The notes under the pieces are model-generated. The model made no database searches and was not told where the DNA came from. It worked only from the letters and a program-made list of their open reading frames with translations. Shown piece after piece: positions 30,984-40,531 of a stretch of DNA of 64,000 nt. Source of the stretch: Niabella sp. Lineage in GTDB: Bacteria > Bacteroidota > Bacteroidia > Chitinophagales > Chitinophagaceae. Both the position numbers and the translations under genes were made by a program. Where the stretch lies: positions 1-64,000 of the forward strand of contig JAPUDO010000023.1 in assembly GCA_027493055.1 (NCBI GenBank), in the 5' to 3' direction. Each line of letters opens with the position of its first letter. The first letter of the stretch is position 1.

Positions 30984-33059
30984 TTACTCAAAATCCTTAT
31001 CGGTAACGCCTTCATTAACCTTATAATTGCTCAGGGTGAGCTCAAAGCCCTGGCCCATGGCAGACTGAGCCATGGTTCCGGGCAGTTTTATGCCATTAAC
31101 AGCAGTGTAATTGCCATACTCCGTAACCCGCTCCACTTCCTGCCCTGCAACTTTTATTTTGCTGTATTCTTTCAGCAACAACCCTGTATTTACAGAATAG
31201 TATTCTGTGCTTGCATTGCCGCTTGGTTTGGTTATCACAATCTTATACGTATCCTCACCATTTACTTTTTCTACTACCGGCGCAGCTAGCTTAAACCCTT
31301 CGGTATTGTAGTACATCTGGGGGATAATACCCCTGGTATCTCCCGCAATTGCGATCTCGTCTGCCCCCAGTTCTTTCTTTTGCCCCATTTGCTCATTGTA
31401 GCCGGTTGCACCGTTAAACACTCTTTTTATAACGGTCATGTTTCCCATGGATAATATCATGAGCGATTTATTGGGTGAGGCATTTTTCCATGTGCCTCCC
31501 AATGTTTGTCCGCTTACACTCATACTTACATCGCAGCTTAAGGTATTCACTTTCGATAAAGCTTCTTTACCACCGATAGCGGTAATGTATTTGTTAATTA
31601 CTCCCTGCGCTGTAATGCTCTTATCTGCAGCAGCCGATGGTGTTGCAGATGCGGTTACAGGGTTTGCATAAGCATCAAATAGTTTAACAGGGTAACCCAG
31701 TTTTTCCAGGCCTGGCTTTACCACATCCGCTTTACCTACTACAATGATCCTTGTATCCTTACTGTTGAAATATTTTTCTGCTACGCGTTTGATGTCCGCT
31801 ACTGTTACCGCGTTTATTTTTTGCAGATAGGTCCTGTAAAAATCATTGGGCAGGTTATGGATTAATATAGTAGCAGCATAGCTGGCGGTGGTTTGCGGAT
31901 TTTCCATGCGCAACGCAAACATGCCGTTATAAACCGCTTTGGCTGTGGCCAGCTCTTCAGCATTTATCTTGCCTGCGCGCATATTATTGATCTCATTCAT
32001 AATTTCTGCTACGGCACTATCTACCTTATCATTACGAACAGATGCGCCGGCACTGAACATGGACTGGTAACGGTCGGCCCCTACATCACTGTAGCTGCCA
32101 TACGTAAAGCCATGTTTTTCGCGCAGGTTCATGAATAGTTTGCTTTCTGCACCACCACCTAAGATATGGTTGGCCAGTACCAGCGCATGATGATCGGGAT
32201 TGCTGTAGGGATTATTAATCAGGTTACCAACCGTTATTTCGCTTTGCACTGCAGAAGGAACATCTATTAAATCAATCTCCGTTTTTTCGGGATTGGCTAC
32301 CGGTACATTTTTGGCAATTACCAGTTTTTTACCTGCCCATGTGCCAAATGCTTTTGTAGCGAGCTCTTTGGCTTTGGCAGGGGTTATATCTCCTACAAAA
32401 GTAAGGATGCTGCTGGCGGGGCTCAGGTATTTCTGATAAGCGCTTTTTACATCATCTAATGTTATAGCCTCAGTTGTCTGGATCGTCTGGAACTCACCAC
32501 CTGCCGTATTTTTACCATAAGAAAGCGCCCTTACCATGCGCGAGGAGATGGCTTTTGCATTTTTTTCCTGGGCTTTCAGGCCTGTGAGCTCCTGCGATTT
32601 TAATTTATCAAAATTCTCCTGTTGGAACGCAGGATTTCTTAAAGCATCAGCCATTAACATCAGGCTGGGCTCAAAATAACGGTTCAGTGCAGAAACATAA
32701 CCACCCCCGGAATTTAAAGAAACCGTGGCGCCCATCATTTCTACTTTTTCATCAAACTGCTCTTTGTTGAGGGTTTTAGTGCCTTCATTCAGCATACTGC
32801 CCATAAGGCCAATAACACCAGCTTTATCATCTTCAAAGATAATACCCCGGTTAGTACTAAGGCTGGCGGTAACTTTAGGCAGCTTATGGTTTTCTACTAC
32901 CAGCACTGTCATTCCATTAGGTAAAGTAAATTTTGCCGGGTCAGCTATTTTAATAACCGGCGCCGGGCCTGCTTTAGGCTTCTGGCTCCTGTCTATGGTT
33001 TGCGCAAATACCGCTGCTGATAGTAAGAGCGCGACAGATGCGATATATATTTTTTTCAT
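30984..33059 (-). CDS. M16 peptidase-like protein lacking the zinc motif, with C-terminal extra domain
   Basis: About 691 residues from the Met giving a signal peptide (MKKIYIASVALLLSAAVFAQ); the nine residues from an upstream ATG at 33086 are ignored. Residues 40-460 follow the M16 (insulinase/pitrilysin) fold: FTLPNGMTVLVVENHKLPKVT, and the second-half motif LREKHGFTYGSYSDVGA used for substrate binding. Where active members have HxxEH this one has GLMGSMLNEGT, so it cannot bind zinc and is the inactive partner of a heterodimer. Residues 480-690 form an additional domain with repeated strands (VNTLSCDVSMSVSGQTLGG, KVNGEDTYKIVITKPSG) that resembles lipoprotein-carrier (LolA/LolB-like) folds. 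It lies downstream of the active subunit gene in the same direction. Confidence 0.85.
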   Translation of the reverse strand: MKKIYIASVALLLSAAVFAQTIDRSQKPKAGPAPVIKIADPAKFTLPNGMTVLVVENHKLPKVTASLSTNRGIIFEDDKAGVIGLMGSMLNEGTKTLNKEQFDEKVEMMGATVSLNSGGGYVSALNRYFEPSLMLMADALRNPAFQQENFDKLKSQELTGLKAQEKNAKAISSRMVRALSYGKNTAGGEFQTIQTTEAITLDDVKSAYQKYLSPASSILTFVGDITPAKAKELATKAFGTWAGKKLVIAKNVPVANPEKTEIDLIDVPSAVQSEITVGNLINNPYSNPDHHALVLANHILGGGAESKLFMNLREKHGFTYGSYSDVGADRYQSMFSAGASVRNDKVDSAVAEIMNEINNMRAGKINAEELATAKAVYNGMFALRMENPQTTASYAATILIHNLPNDFYRTYLQKINAVTVADIKRVAEKYFNSKDTRIIVVGKADVVKPGLEKLGYPVKLFDAYANPVTASATPSAAADKSITAQGVINKYITAIGGKEALSKVNTLSCDVSMSVSGQTLGGTWKNASPNKSLMILSMGNMTVIKRVFNGATGYNEQMGQKKELGADEIAIAGDTRGIIPQMYYNTEGFKLAAPVVEKVNGEDTYKIVITKPSGNASTEYYSVNTGLLLKEYSKIKVAGQEVERVTEYGNYTAVNGIKLPGTMAQSAMGQGFELTLSNYKVNEGVTDKDFE

Positions 33060-33231
33060 GTGTATATTTTTATAAATTGTAGCCATGTAGTTTTTTTATC
33101 TAATGCTCCTACACGATTGGATTTGTGAATAGCGCTTTTTGCGTACCGGGATATATTGAGCTGTACAAGTGAGTTCCTAATCTATCGGAACAATACCGAT
33201 GCCATCTGCACCACTGCCCGGTCCAAAAAAA

Positions 33232-34554
33232 TTATTGGGCGGCTTCTTTTTTTTCCGGTAAATAATAAATGACTACCCGCTGGTTTTTATTCAGGTATTT
33301 TTTTGCCACATCCTGTATATCCTGGCGAGTGATAGATTTTATAAGATCCAGTTCTGTATTTAAATAATTGGTATTGCCATGAAAAGTGAAGCCGTTGGCC
33401 AGGCTTTGAGCAATGCCCATCATGGTGTTATTGCCGCTTACAAAATCATTTTCTGCCTGGTTTTGCAGCTTGGTAAACTCTGCTTCGGAAATAAGCGCGC
33501 TTTGCAGCTTTACCACTTCTTCATCCATATCTGCCAAAAGGCCGTCTAAACTTTGATTGCCATTGGGTAACGCAAACGTAAGATAGGCACCATAATCTTC
33601 CAGCGTATAATTAAAGGCCGCTACCTGTAAAGCGTTCTTCTTTTGATCTACCATTTTCTTATACATACGGCTGCTGGCGCCGCCACTTAATATCTGTGAA
33701 GCCATATCCAGCGCTACCGCGTCACGCGCTTTCATGCCTGGCGTGCGATAGGCTGCTATAATGGCCGGTATCTGAATATTGGCATCGTAAGCTGTATCTA
33801 CAATTTCTTTTGTGATAGGATCTTCGGTAAAACTTACCCTTTCAATGGCCGGACCTTTTGGTATGGGGCCGAAATAAGCCTCTACCAGCTTTTTTGTTTT
33901 TACAGGATCAATATCTCCTGCAACTACCAAAACAGCATTATTGGGCGCATAGTATTTTTTATTGAAAGCTAAAAAATCGGGAAGTTTGGTACCATCCAGG
34001 TCTTTCATGCTACCAATAATCGGCCAACGGTATGGGTGCTTGATAAATAACTTTTCAAATACCGAAGAGATCAGGTTCCCATAGGGCTGGTTATCTATAC
34101 GAAATCTTTTTTCTTCTTTTACTACTTCGTTTTGAGTGCTAACACCGTCTTCGTTTATTACAGGATGCATCAGCCTTTCGCTTTCCAGCCACAGGCCTGT
34201 TTCCAGCTGATTGCTGGGGAATACTTCATAGTAATAAGTACGGTCCTGGCTGGTGTTGGCATTATTTTGTCCACCGTTTTGAGAAACGATCTTCATAAAC
34301 TCGCCTTTTTTAATATTTTTTGATCCTTCAAATAATAAATGCTCAAAAAAATGCGCCATACCCGTATGGCCGGGAACTTCGTCTTTACTTCCTACATGAT
34401 ACATTACCGATGTAACCACTACAGGTGCGGTATGATCTTCGTGCAGTACCACCCGCATCCCATTGCTCAAATCGAATTCTGTAAACTTTACCTTTTGAGC
34501 CAAAACAGGTAATGCACCCATCAGCAACAAAAAGCCAATGTTGATTTTTTTCAT
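33232..34554 (-). CDS. M16 zinc metallopeptidase, active subunit
   Basis: A 440-residue exported protease with signal peptide MKKINIGFLLLMGALPVLAQ. The inverted zinc-binding motif is intact: HFFEH at residues 68-72 within GHTGMAHFFEHLLFEGS, and the third ligand is expected in NEVVKEEKR near residue 147. The C-terminal half has the fold-repeat region (YRTPGMKARDAVALDMASQIL). Members of this group cleave peptides in the periplasm. The gene is followed after about 170 bp by the inactive partner gene, so the two most likely form one heterodimeric enzyme. Confidence 0.92.
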   Translation of the reverse strand: MKKINIGFLLLMGALPVLAQKVKFTEFDLSNGMRVVLHEDHTAPVVVTSVMYHVGSKDEVPGHTGMAHFFEHLLFEGSKNIKKGEFMKIVSQNGGQNNANTSQDRTYYYEVFPSNQLETGLWLESERLMHPVINEDGVSTQNEVVKEEKRFRIDNQPYGNLISSVFEKLFIKHPYRWPIIGSMKDLDGTKLPDFLAFNKKYYAPNNAVLVVAGDIDPVKTKKLVEAYFGPIPKGPAIERVSFTEDPITKEIVDTAYDANIQIPAIIAAYRTPGMKARDAVALDMASQILSGGASSRMYKKMVDQKKNALQVAAFNYTLEDYGAYLTFALPNGNQSLDGLLADMDEEVVKLQSALISEAEFTKLQNQAENDFVSGNNTMMGIAQSLANGFTFHGNTNYLNTELDLIKSITRQDIQDVAKKYLNKNQRVVIYYLPEKKEAAQ

Positions 34555-34695
34555 TTGATTGTGTTAAAAATTTTAATGATAATAAAAAGAAACAGGTTGC
34601 TTAAACATACGAAACTAATAAAAAAGAAAACACCCCTTATTACCGTTCATATAATATTTAGAGCCTGGAATACCTGAAAACCCGGGCTAAAAATG

Positions 34696-35385
34696 TTATG
34701 CCACCAGGTTTGCTATTATAACGGCAACTGTTCCTGCTGCAAGGCCCAGGTAATACTCTCCCGGCGTATGCTCTGAAAGCAGTAACCGTGACGAGCCTAC
34801 CATACCGGCAAACAACATGGTTAGCGCCAGGTATAACGTGATATTGGGTGATGATGGATCAAAGGCCAGTAAGCATAAAAAGGCCGTTGCAGTACCCATG
34901 GCAATACCGTGCATACTTATTTTCAGGTAAATATTTGCCAGAAGCCCGATGGAAGAAGCCAGGAAAACGCTTAAGGCAAACACTATTAAATAATGTGGAG
35001 CGCCGGGCAGGCCACGCCACACATACCATATCCAGAAATACCAGATATTACAAACGATAAAAGGGATAATACGGTCTTTACGGTTTTTCAGCTTTATGGA
35101 GCTGATAAGATTGAGCCCTTTTAATAGCAATACACTCACTAAAGGGAAAAAAGTATAATTAATAATGGCCTGCCCTAAAGTGAGGATTTTTTCCTTTGGA
35201 GGCGCTCCCACAAATAAAAAAGGTTCTGTAAACAGCAGAAAAGCTACTACATATAATGGTACAAATACCGGATGAAAAACATACGACAAAAAACTGGCCG
35301 CTACCCGTAAAAACAAATTAGGCTGCGGCGCTTCGCCTGTTTCCTGCAGCCCCTCCGGAGTAACTATATATTTAGCTGTTTCCAT
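34696..35385 (-). CDS. Polytopic membrane protein with a PAP2-like C-terminus
   Basis: A 229-residue protein with about six membrane segments (residues 25-55, 75-95, 115-135, 148-170, 175-195, 205-228). The C-terminal segment GSSRLLLSEHTPGEYYLGLAAG has the spacing of the last PAP2 phosphatase motif (SR then H four or five residues on), but the usual Asp after the His is replaced by Glu and the first PAP2 motif is not evident. It could be a degenerate phosphatase-like membrane protein. Function unknown. It lies 140 bp upstream of the M16 pair, on the same strand. Confidence 0.7.
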   Translation of the reverse strand: METAKYIVTPEGLQETGEAPQPNLFLRVAASFLSYVFHPVFVPLYVVAFLLFTEPFLFVGAPPKEKILTLGQAIINYTFFPLVSVLLLKGLNLISSIKLKNRKDRIIPFIVCNIWYFWIWYVWRGLPGAPHYLIVFALSVFLASSIGLLANIYLKISMHGIAMGTATAFLCLLAFDPSSPNITLYLALTMLFAGMVGSSRLLLSEHTPGEYYLGLAAGTVAVIIANLVA

Positions 35386-35584
35386 ATATGGACAAAGTAA
35401 ATGATTTATTTTTTATCAGCTGAATAGCCGTTTTTTAAAAATCCCCCTCTTTGGGGTAGAATATCTATAAAACTTCCTGTTAGATTTGCTTTAAAATAGA
35501 AAAGTAAATATTTAAATACATACTACCATAAACAGGTGCTATCTTTTTTTCTCATGTAATTGTTTGTTAAAAATAATTGCACAG

Positions 35585-35604
35585 CAGGCGGTTTCTACCG
35601 CCTG
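35585..35604. terminator. Hairpin in the kinase leader region
   Basis: Stem CAGGCGGT (35585-35592) with ACCGCCTG (35597-35604), a 4-nt loop, followed by a T-rich stretch. It lies in the 301-bp region 35386-35686 before the kinase gene, which otherwise holds a CCCC/GGGG hairpin near 35440 and AT-rich sequence. It supports placing the kinase start downstream, at 35687. Confidence 0.4.
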
Positions 35605-35686
35605 TCCATTTTCGTTTTTGTTTGCGTACATAAGCCATTATATTAGCATATCCGGTAATTTTTTAGCTATAAATCGCTTTAGTACC

Positions 35687-38599
35687 ATGTACCGTCCTCT
35701 AACTATATTTTTCATCTTATTTTTTTCGGTCATATTTCCTGTGGCTGGTCAAAAATTATCTTTTGAACAGTTTGGGGTTGAAGATGGCCTGAGCCAATCG
35801 CAGGTGTTGTGTATAGCCCAGGATGCTCAGCGGCATATATGGGTTGGCACGCAGGGAGGAGCAAACAGGTTTGACGGCTCCAAGTTTGATAAATTTTTAA
35901 GAAAGGATGGCCTGAACGCTTCTATTATTTACAATTTATATGCTTCTAAAAGAAAAATGCTATGGTTAGGAACCAATAAAGGACTGTACAGCTACGATGG
36001 TAATAAGTTTATCCATTACCCGGCCCCCAATGATTCTATAAAAGGCATCCATGCCATTGCAGAAACCAGCGAGGGCAGGATATGTGCGGTTACCAACTAC
36101 ATGCAATTAGTTTTTTTGGAGAACGGCCGGTTACAAAATATGCCTTTTCCTGTTGATGATTATCATATCACCTGGATGGGATTTACTGCTTCAGGATTAC
36201 TCTCTGTTTACTGTTATAATTATGGGTTTTTTACGTTTCGCAATCAAAAATGGGAAAAGGATTCCTTTCAGCCGGAGCTGGACCGGGGTGACTTTGTGAG
36301 ATTTTACATCACCCATAATAACGAACAGTTTCTTATTACGAGGTATAAAAAAATTTTCAGGTTATCCAGGAATAAGGTGATGGCAAAAGGTGATGTTGCC
36401 GGCAATCATGTACTTTCTGCAACCATAGAAAAACAGGGCGGCTTGTGGATTGCATCTGATAAAGGCGTATATATATATAACAGTGAAACCTTAGTGGCAG
36501 AGACCCATTGTAATACCGCAAATGGACTTTCGGACAATTTGGTTTACACACTGTTCACAGATGCTGATGGAACGGTTTGGTTAGGATCAGACGGGGATGG
36601 ATTGTTTAAATATAACGGCAGCCGCTTTCAGCGATATGATGCATCTAACGGACTTCGGGGGAATGTTGTAATGGGACTGGTAAAAACAACAGATGACCGC
36701 ATGTTCATTGCCACACGTGAAGGCGGGTTATCGCTATATGACAATAACACTAAAACATTTAAGGCTATCCCTTACAGCGGTTTAAGCAAACCAGGCATTA
36801 ACTGTATTGGTGGCGAACCATCAGGCCCTGTTTATATAGGTACGCTATACGGTAAGCTGCTGAAGTACGAGAAAGGGACGGTATCTGAAATTAATTTTGG
36901 TACCGGAAGAAATACCATTCAAACCATTACTGCCGGGAACAATAAGATATGGATATCAGCTTTCAGCGGATGCTTTGAAATACAGGATAATAAGATCAAG
37001 AAAATACCGGGAGTGGATCACCTGGTTTTTTCTGTTTTGCCAGTAGGAGACAGTTCTATTCTTATAGGCACTATGGAAGGCCTCTATGAATATACGGGCT
37101 ATAAGGCGGCCCGGAAAATAAATATACCACAACTAAAAGATAATGAGATAACATGCCTGACCCTATACCGGCAATATACGGTTATAGGCACTTCAAATAA
37201 TGGTATCTTTTTCTGGAACAGAAACAAAAATACTATTGAACATTGTGATACAGAGAAAGGCCTGGCAGATAACCAGGTCTTCAGTCTTTTCACAGACTCG
37301 AAGGAAAATGTTTGGGCAGGAACCGGTACAGGCCTGCAACAGGTAGTGTTTCATGAAGCTCAAAAATCCTTTGCGGTAAGAAGGTTCTCTGCTGCTGACG
37401 GATATGGCAGTTTTGAATCTAATTTAAACGCGATAACCGAAGACAAACAGGGCCGTATATGGATCGGGAATACAAAAGGGGCTTTTATTTACCAGCCTCC
37501 TGCTGTGGAAAATGAACCACTGCCCCCTTTTACGCTCATTGACAGAGTAGTATTTCCCGGGAATGAATCCGGTCGTTTTTTACCCGGAACCCGTTTACCG
37601 GCTTACCCCGAAATAGAATACAGTGGCAATCATATCAGCTTTCACTTTAAAGGGGTGTACCTTAAAAATCCATCGGCTGTAAAATACTCCTATATGCTGG
37701 ATGGATATGATACAACGTTCTCTAAACCAACAAAAGAGACACAGCTGAGCTACCACAACCTGGAGCCGGGGAAATACACCTTCAGGGTTCGCGCCATTGC
37801 AGGAGCGCAATTGTCGTCCAATACAGCTGAATATACCTTTACCATACAAACACCGTTTCACAAAACGATTGGATTTCTTGTGCTATTGGTGGTAGCGTTA
37901 TTGCTTACCGGCAACCTGATACAATATTCATTTGCAAAAGCAAAGCGCAGAAGGATCAGGCAGATCAGGGAAATAAAAGAACAGGAGCAGCAAAAAGTAA
38001 GAGAGCAAACCGCAGCAGATTTTCATGATGAGCTGGGTAATAAGCTGACAAGGATATCCCTGCTTGCAGAAATGCTGCAACAAAAAACAGATCCTGCCGA
38101 TGAAGAAAAGAAGCAGATCATTGACCAGATACAATCCAACGCCCGCGGACTTTACACGGGAACTAAAGAAATTATCTGGTCGCTGTCAAAAGAAAGTGAT
38201 AACCTGAAAGATGTTCTATTCATTATACAGCAAACAGGCGTGGAATTGTTCAGCAATACAAATGTACAGTTTGAGTTAACCGGGCTGGACACCCTTGACC
38301 CGGATATAAAAATACCAGCAGGTTACAACCGGAATATTATCATGATCTTCAAAGAGCTGATGAATAACAGTATGCGGCATTCCCATGCAACAAAGGTTAC
38401 AATAACATATCGGAAAGAAGACACGGGTACAATCGGGATCCATTTTACAGACAACGGCATCGGGTTTGATGAAAAGGTAGTTGAAAAAGGCAATGGGCTG
38501 ACTAATATTAAACGCAGGGCTGAAAAAACAGGAGGCAGCTTTACGATAAGCTCCGCTGAAGGATTTGGCACTGCCTGCAGTTTGATCTTCAGTATATAA
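35687..38599 (+). CDS. Sensor histidine kinase with periplasmic beta-propeller (Reg_prop, Y_Y_Y)
   Basis: About 970 residues. I start at the ATG at 35687, which gives a signal peptide (MYRPLTIFFILFFSVIFPVAGQ); the 41 residues upstream are rejected because they include the hairpin at 35585. The periplasmic part holds many propeller repeats of the WxGTxxGGxxxF type (IWVGTQGGANRFDG, LWLGTNKGLYSYDG, VWLGSDGDGLFKYNG, IWIGNTKGAF), then a Y_Y_Y domain near 640-720 (VKYSYMLDGYDTTFS), one membrane helix near 735, and a cytoplasmic NarL-type kinase: phospho-acceptor His in DFHDELGNKLTRISLL near 785 and an ATP-binding domain with ELMNNSMRHS, DNGIGFD and GNGLTNIKRRAE. It senses a periplasmic ligand, perhaps a saccharide, and phosphorylates the adjacent regulator. 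Confidence 0.93.
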   Translation: MYRPLTIFFILFFSVIFPVAGQKLSFEQFGVEDGLSQSQVLCIAQDAQRHIWVGTQGGANRFDGSKFDKFLRKDGLNASIIYNLYASKRKMLWLGTNKGLYSYDGNKFIHYPAPNDSIKGIHAIAETSEGRICAVTNYMQLVFLENGRLQNMPFPVDDYHITWMGFTASGLLSVYCYNYGFFTFRNQKWEKDSFQPELDRGDFVRFYITHNNEQFLITRYKKIFRLSRNKVMAKGDVAGNHVLSATIEKQGGLWIASDKGVYIYNSETLVAETHCNTANGLSDNLVYTLFTDADGTVWLGSDGDGLFKYNGSRFQRYDASNGLRGNVVMGLVKTTDDRMFIATREGGLSLYDNNTKTFKAIPYSGLSKPGINCIGGEPSGPVYIGTLYGKLLKYEKGTVSEINFGTGRNTIQTITAGNNKIWISAFSGCFEIQDNKIKKIPGVDHLVFSVLPVGDSSILIGTMEGLYEYTGYKAARKINIPQLKDNEITCLTLYRQYTVIGTSNNGIFFWNRNKNTIEHCDTEKGLADNQVFSLFTDSKENVWAGTGTGLQQVVFHEAQKSFAVRRFSAADGYGSFESNLNAITEDKQGRIWIGNTKGAFIYQPPAVENEPLPPFTLIDRVVFPGNESGRFLPGTRLPAYPEIEYSGNHISFHFKGVYLKNPSAVKYSYMLDGYDTTFSKPTKETQLSYHNLEPGKYTFRVRAIAGAQLSSNTAEYTFTIQTPFHKTIGFLVLLVVALLLTGNLIQYSFAKAKRRRIRQIREIKEQEQQKVREQTAADFHDELGNKLTRISLLAEMLQQKTDPADEEKKQIIDQIQSNARGLYTGTKEIIWSLSKESDNLKDVLFIIQQTGVELFSNTNVQFELTGLDTLDPDIKIPAGYNRNIIMIFKELMNNSMRHSHATKVTITYRKEDTGTIGIHFTDNGIGFDEKVVEKGNGLTNIKRRAEKTGGSFTISSAEGFGTACSLIFSI

Positions 38600-38628
38600 T
38601 GCAAATGTAAAAAGCATAAATATTTTTT

Positions 38629-39288
38629 ATGACAACAGGTAATCCATATAATCATAGCGACCCCGCTCAACCCTATAATATTTGTGTTATAGAAGACGAT
38701 GAAGTCATCAGGAAAGGCTATGTGAGCCTGTTGCAGGAAGACGAAACTTTTTTTGTATCAGGTGCGTATGCCTCTGTAGAAGCAGCGCTGAAGCTTCTTC
38801 ATGAAAATCAGCCGGATATTATTTTACTGGATATACAGCTTCCCGGTATAAAGGGAGTGGACGCTATCCCTGCTATAAAAAAGCTATTGCCTGCCACCCG
38901 TATCATTATGCTCACCGTGCATGAAAGCAGCGACCTGGTATTTACTGCTTTAAAAAACGGGGCAGCAGGATACCTGACCAAGAACACATCGTTCAGTAAA
39001 ATAAAAGAGCATATAAAAGAAGTGGCAGCAGGCGGCGGCGCTATGAGCGCAGGTATTGCTTTGCAGGTAATGAAGCATTTTCAAAAAAACATTCACTCTC
39101 CGCTAACCCGGCGGGAAACCGAAATTTTAGAATGTATTGCGGCCGGTCAAAGCCGTACAAAAATTGCTACAGCATTATTTATAGATAAAGAGACGGTGAA
39201 GTCCCATATCAAAAATATTTATCACAAGCTGGATGTAAACTCGCGCGATGAAGCCATTAAAGTAGCAAGAGACGGAAAGTATATCTGA
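38629..39288 (+). CDS. NarL/LuxR-family response regulator
   Basis: A 219-residue regulator. The receiver domain (residues 17-132) shows the acidic pair EDDE, the phosphorylated Asp in DIILLDIQLPG, the Thr of IIMLTVHES and Lys of GAAGYLTKN. The C-terminal LuxR helix-turn-helix (residues 150-215) reads LTRRETEILECIAAGQSRTKIATALFIDKETVKSHIKNIYHKL, given here as motif description. It is separated by 29 bp from the kinase gene on the same strand, so the two form a two-component pair. It converges on the GH105 gene of the polysaccharide locus, but whether it regulates that locus cannot be seen. Confidence 0.93.
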   Translation: MTTGNPYNHSDPAQPYNICVIEDDEVIRKGYVSLLQEDETFFVSGAYASVEAALKLLHENQPDIILLDIQLPGIKGVDAIPAIKKLLPATRIIMLTVHESSDLVFTALKNGAAGYLTKNTSFSKIKEHIKEVAAGGGAMSAGIALQVMKHFQKNIHSPLTRRETEILECIAAGQSRTKIATALFIDKETVKSHIKNIYHKLDVNSRDEAIKVARDGKYI

Positions 39289-39359
39289 GCTCAGCTGCTC
39301 TGACAGTTTTTGCTGTTGCCATGTCAAATATACAATGCCTGTTACATTTCATACTACGA

Positions 39360-40511
39360 TTAGAATCCACTGTTTTTTGATAAGAACGCCGTTGCACACC
39401 ACAGCAATGGCGCCTGCCCGTGAAGATCGCCGGTAATACGTTTCCGATCCAGGTAGTACTGACGATCGTTTTTCTTATTGGTGCCCTCACACACATCTGT
39501 GATGTCTCCATCAGCATTAATATATTTAATTAATGAAAGCCATGCTTTGCGTGCAGCAGGCGCATAAATGGATGGATGGAGCCAACCCTCTTTTACGCCT
39601 GTTATGAATGCAAAGGTGAACATACCGGTACAGGAGGTTTCTTTCCAGGAAGCCGGATCATCAACCAGCTGCCGCCACATGCCATCTTCGGCCTGGTATT
39701 GTAACAGCGTAGCCATCATTTTCTTATAGCCTTCCATTATACGTGCACGGTTAGGATTATCCTTTGGCAGCGAACGTAATAATTCACTCATGCCGGCAGC
39801 CATCCAGCCATTACCCCTGCCCCAGAAATAAGGCACATCAGGCGCATGATAAAACAGGCCATTCGGCTGCTGTAATGAATCCAGGTAAAATACCATTTCA
39901 TTAGCAGCTTTATCAATATACACAGGATTACCTGTAACCCGGTAAGCCTGCGACTGAACGGCGCTGATCATAAACATATCATCAATCCACAGACGCGTTT
40001 GCCAGCTCAGACCTTTATTATAAAACCGGTGCGATTCTGCTGTTACCCTTTTACCTTCCGGCGGCCCCCATTGTTTATCGGCAAATAACTTTCCTATCTT
40101 TAGATAACGCAGATCTTTTGTTTGCAGATACAGCTCCAGGGGTACCGTGCCAAACACTGTATAGTCTACATGATCAGGAACAGGAATCAATGTATCACGG
40201 CTGCTTAACAAAGGCTCAAAACGACCGGCCAGTTGTTTTGTCAAAGCTTTATTACGGGTAACTCCAGCAAAAGTCAGCGCTCCATACCACGCGCAGGTTT
40301 CGGCATACGTAATAACTTTAGGAGGGCCCGGGCGATTAAAGTTGGTATGAGGCGTAGCCACAAACCTCGCCGCAATCCTATTGCCTATCTCTTTTGGAGA
40401 CACGCCTATGGGCCAGGCTTGAAAGACATCTGTTTTTAAAGATTGTGCGAAAGTGCCCATACCACCTGATAACAGGACAGCGCCGGCCAACAAAAAATTT
40501 AAAGTTTTCAT
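39360..40511 (-). CDS. GH105 unsaturated uronyl hydrolase, secreted
   Basis: A 383-residue enzyme with a signal peptide (MKTLNFLLAGAVLLSGGMGTFAQ). GH105 removes the unsaturated uronic acid left by polysaccharide lyases from the non-reducing end, by hydration of its double bond. Diagnostic parts of the (alpha/alpha)6 barrel are seen: LWIDDMFMISAV near residue 175 (catalytic Asp), YFWGRGNGWMAAGM near 228, and KETSCTGMFTFAF near 290. It is the last gene of the locus on the minus strand and lies 20 bp after the hydrolase gene. Confidence 0.9.
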   Translation of the reverse strand: MKTLNFLLAGAVLLSGGMGTFAQSLKTDVFQAWPIGVSPKEIGNRIAARFVATPHTNFNRPGPPKVITYAETCAWYGALTFAGVTRNKALTKQLAGRFEPLLSSRDTLIPVPDHVDYTVFGTVPLELYLQTKDLRYLKIGKLFADKQWGPPEGKRVTAESHRFYNKGLSWQTRLWIDDMFMISAVQSQAYRVTGNPVYIDKAANEMVFYLDSLQQPNGLFYHAPDVPYFWGRGNGWMAAGMSELLRSLPKDNPNRARIMEGYKKMMATLLQYQAEDGMWRQLVDDPASWKETSCTGMFTFAFITGVKEGWLHPSIYAPAARKAWLSLIKYINADGDITDVCEGTNKKNDRQYYLDRKRITGDLHGQAPLLWCATAFLSKNSGF

Positions 40512-40531
40512 CTTTATGCTATATTATTTTT

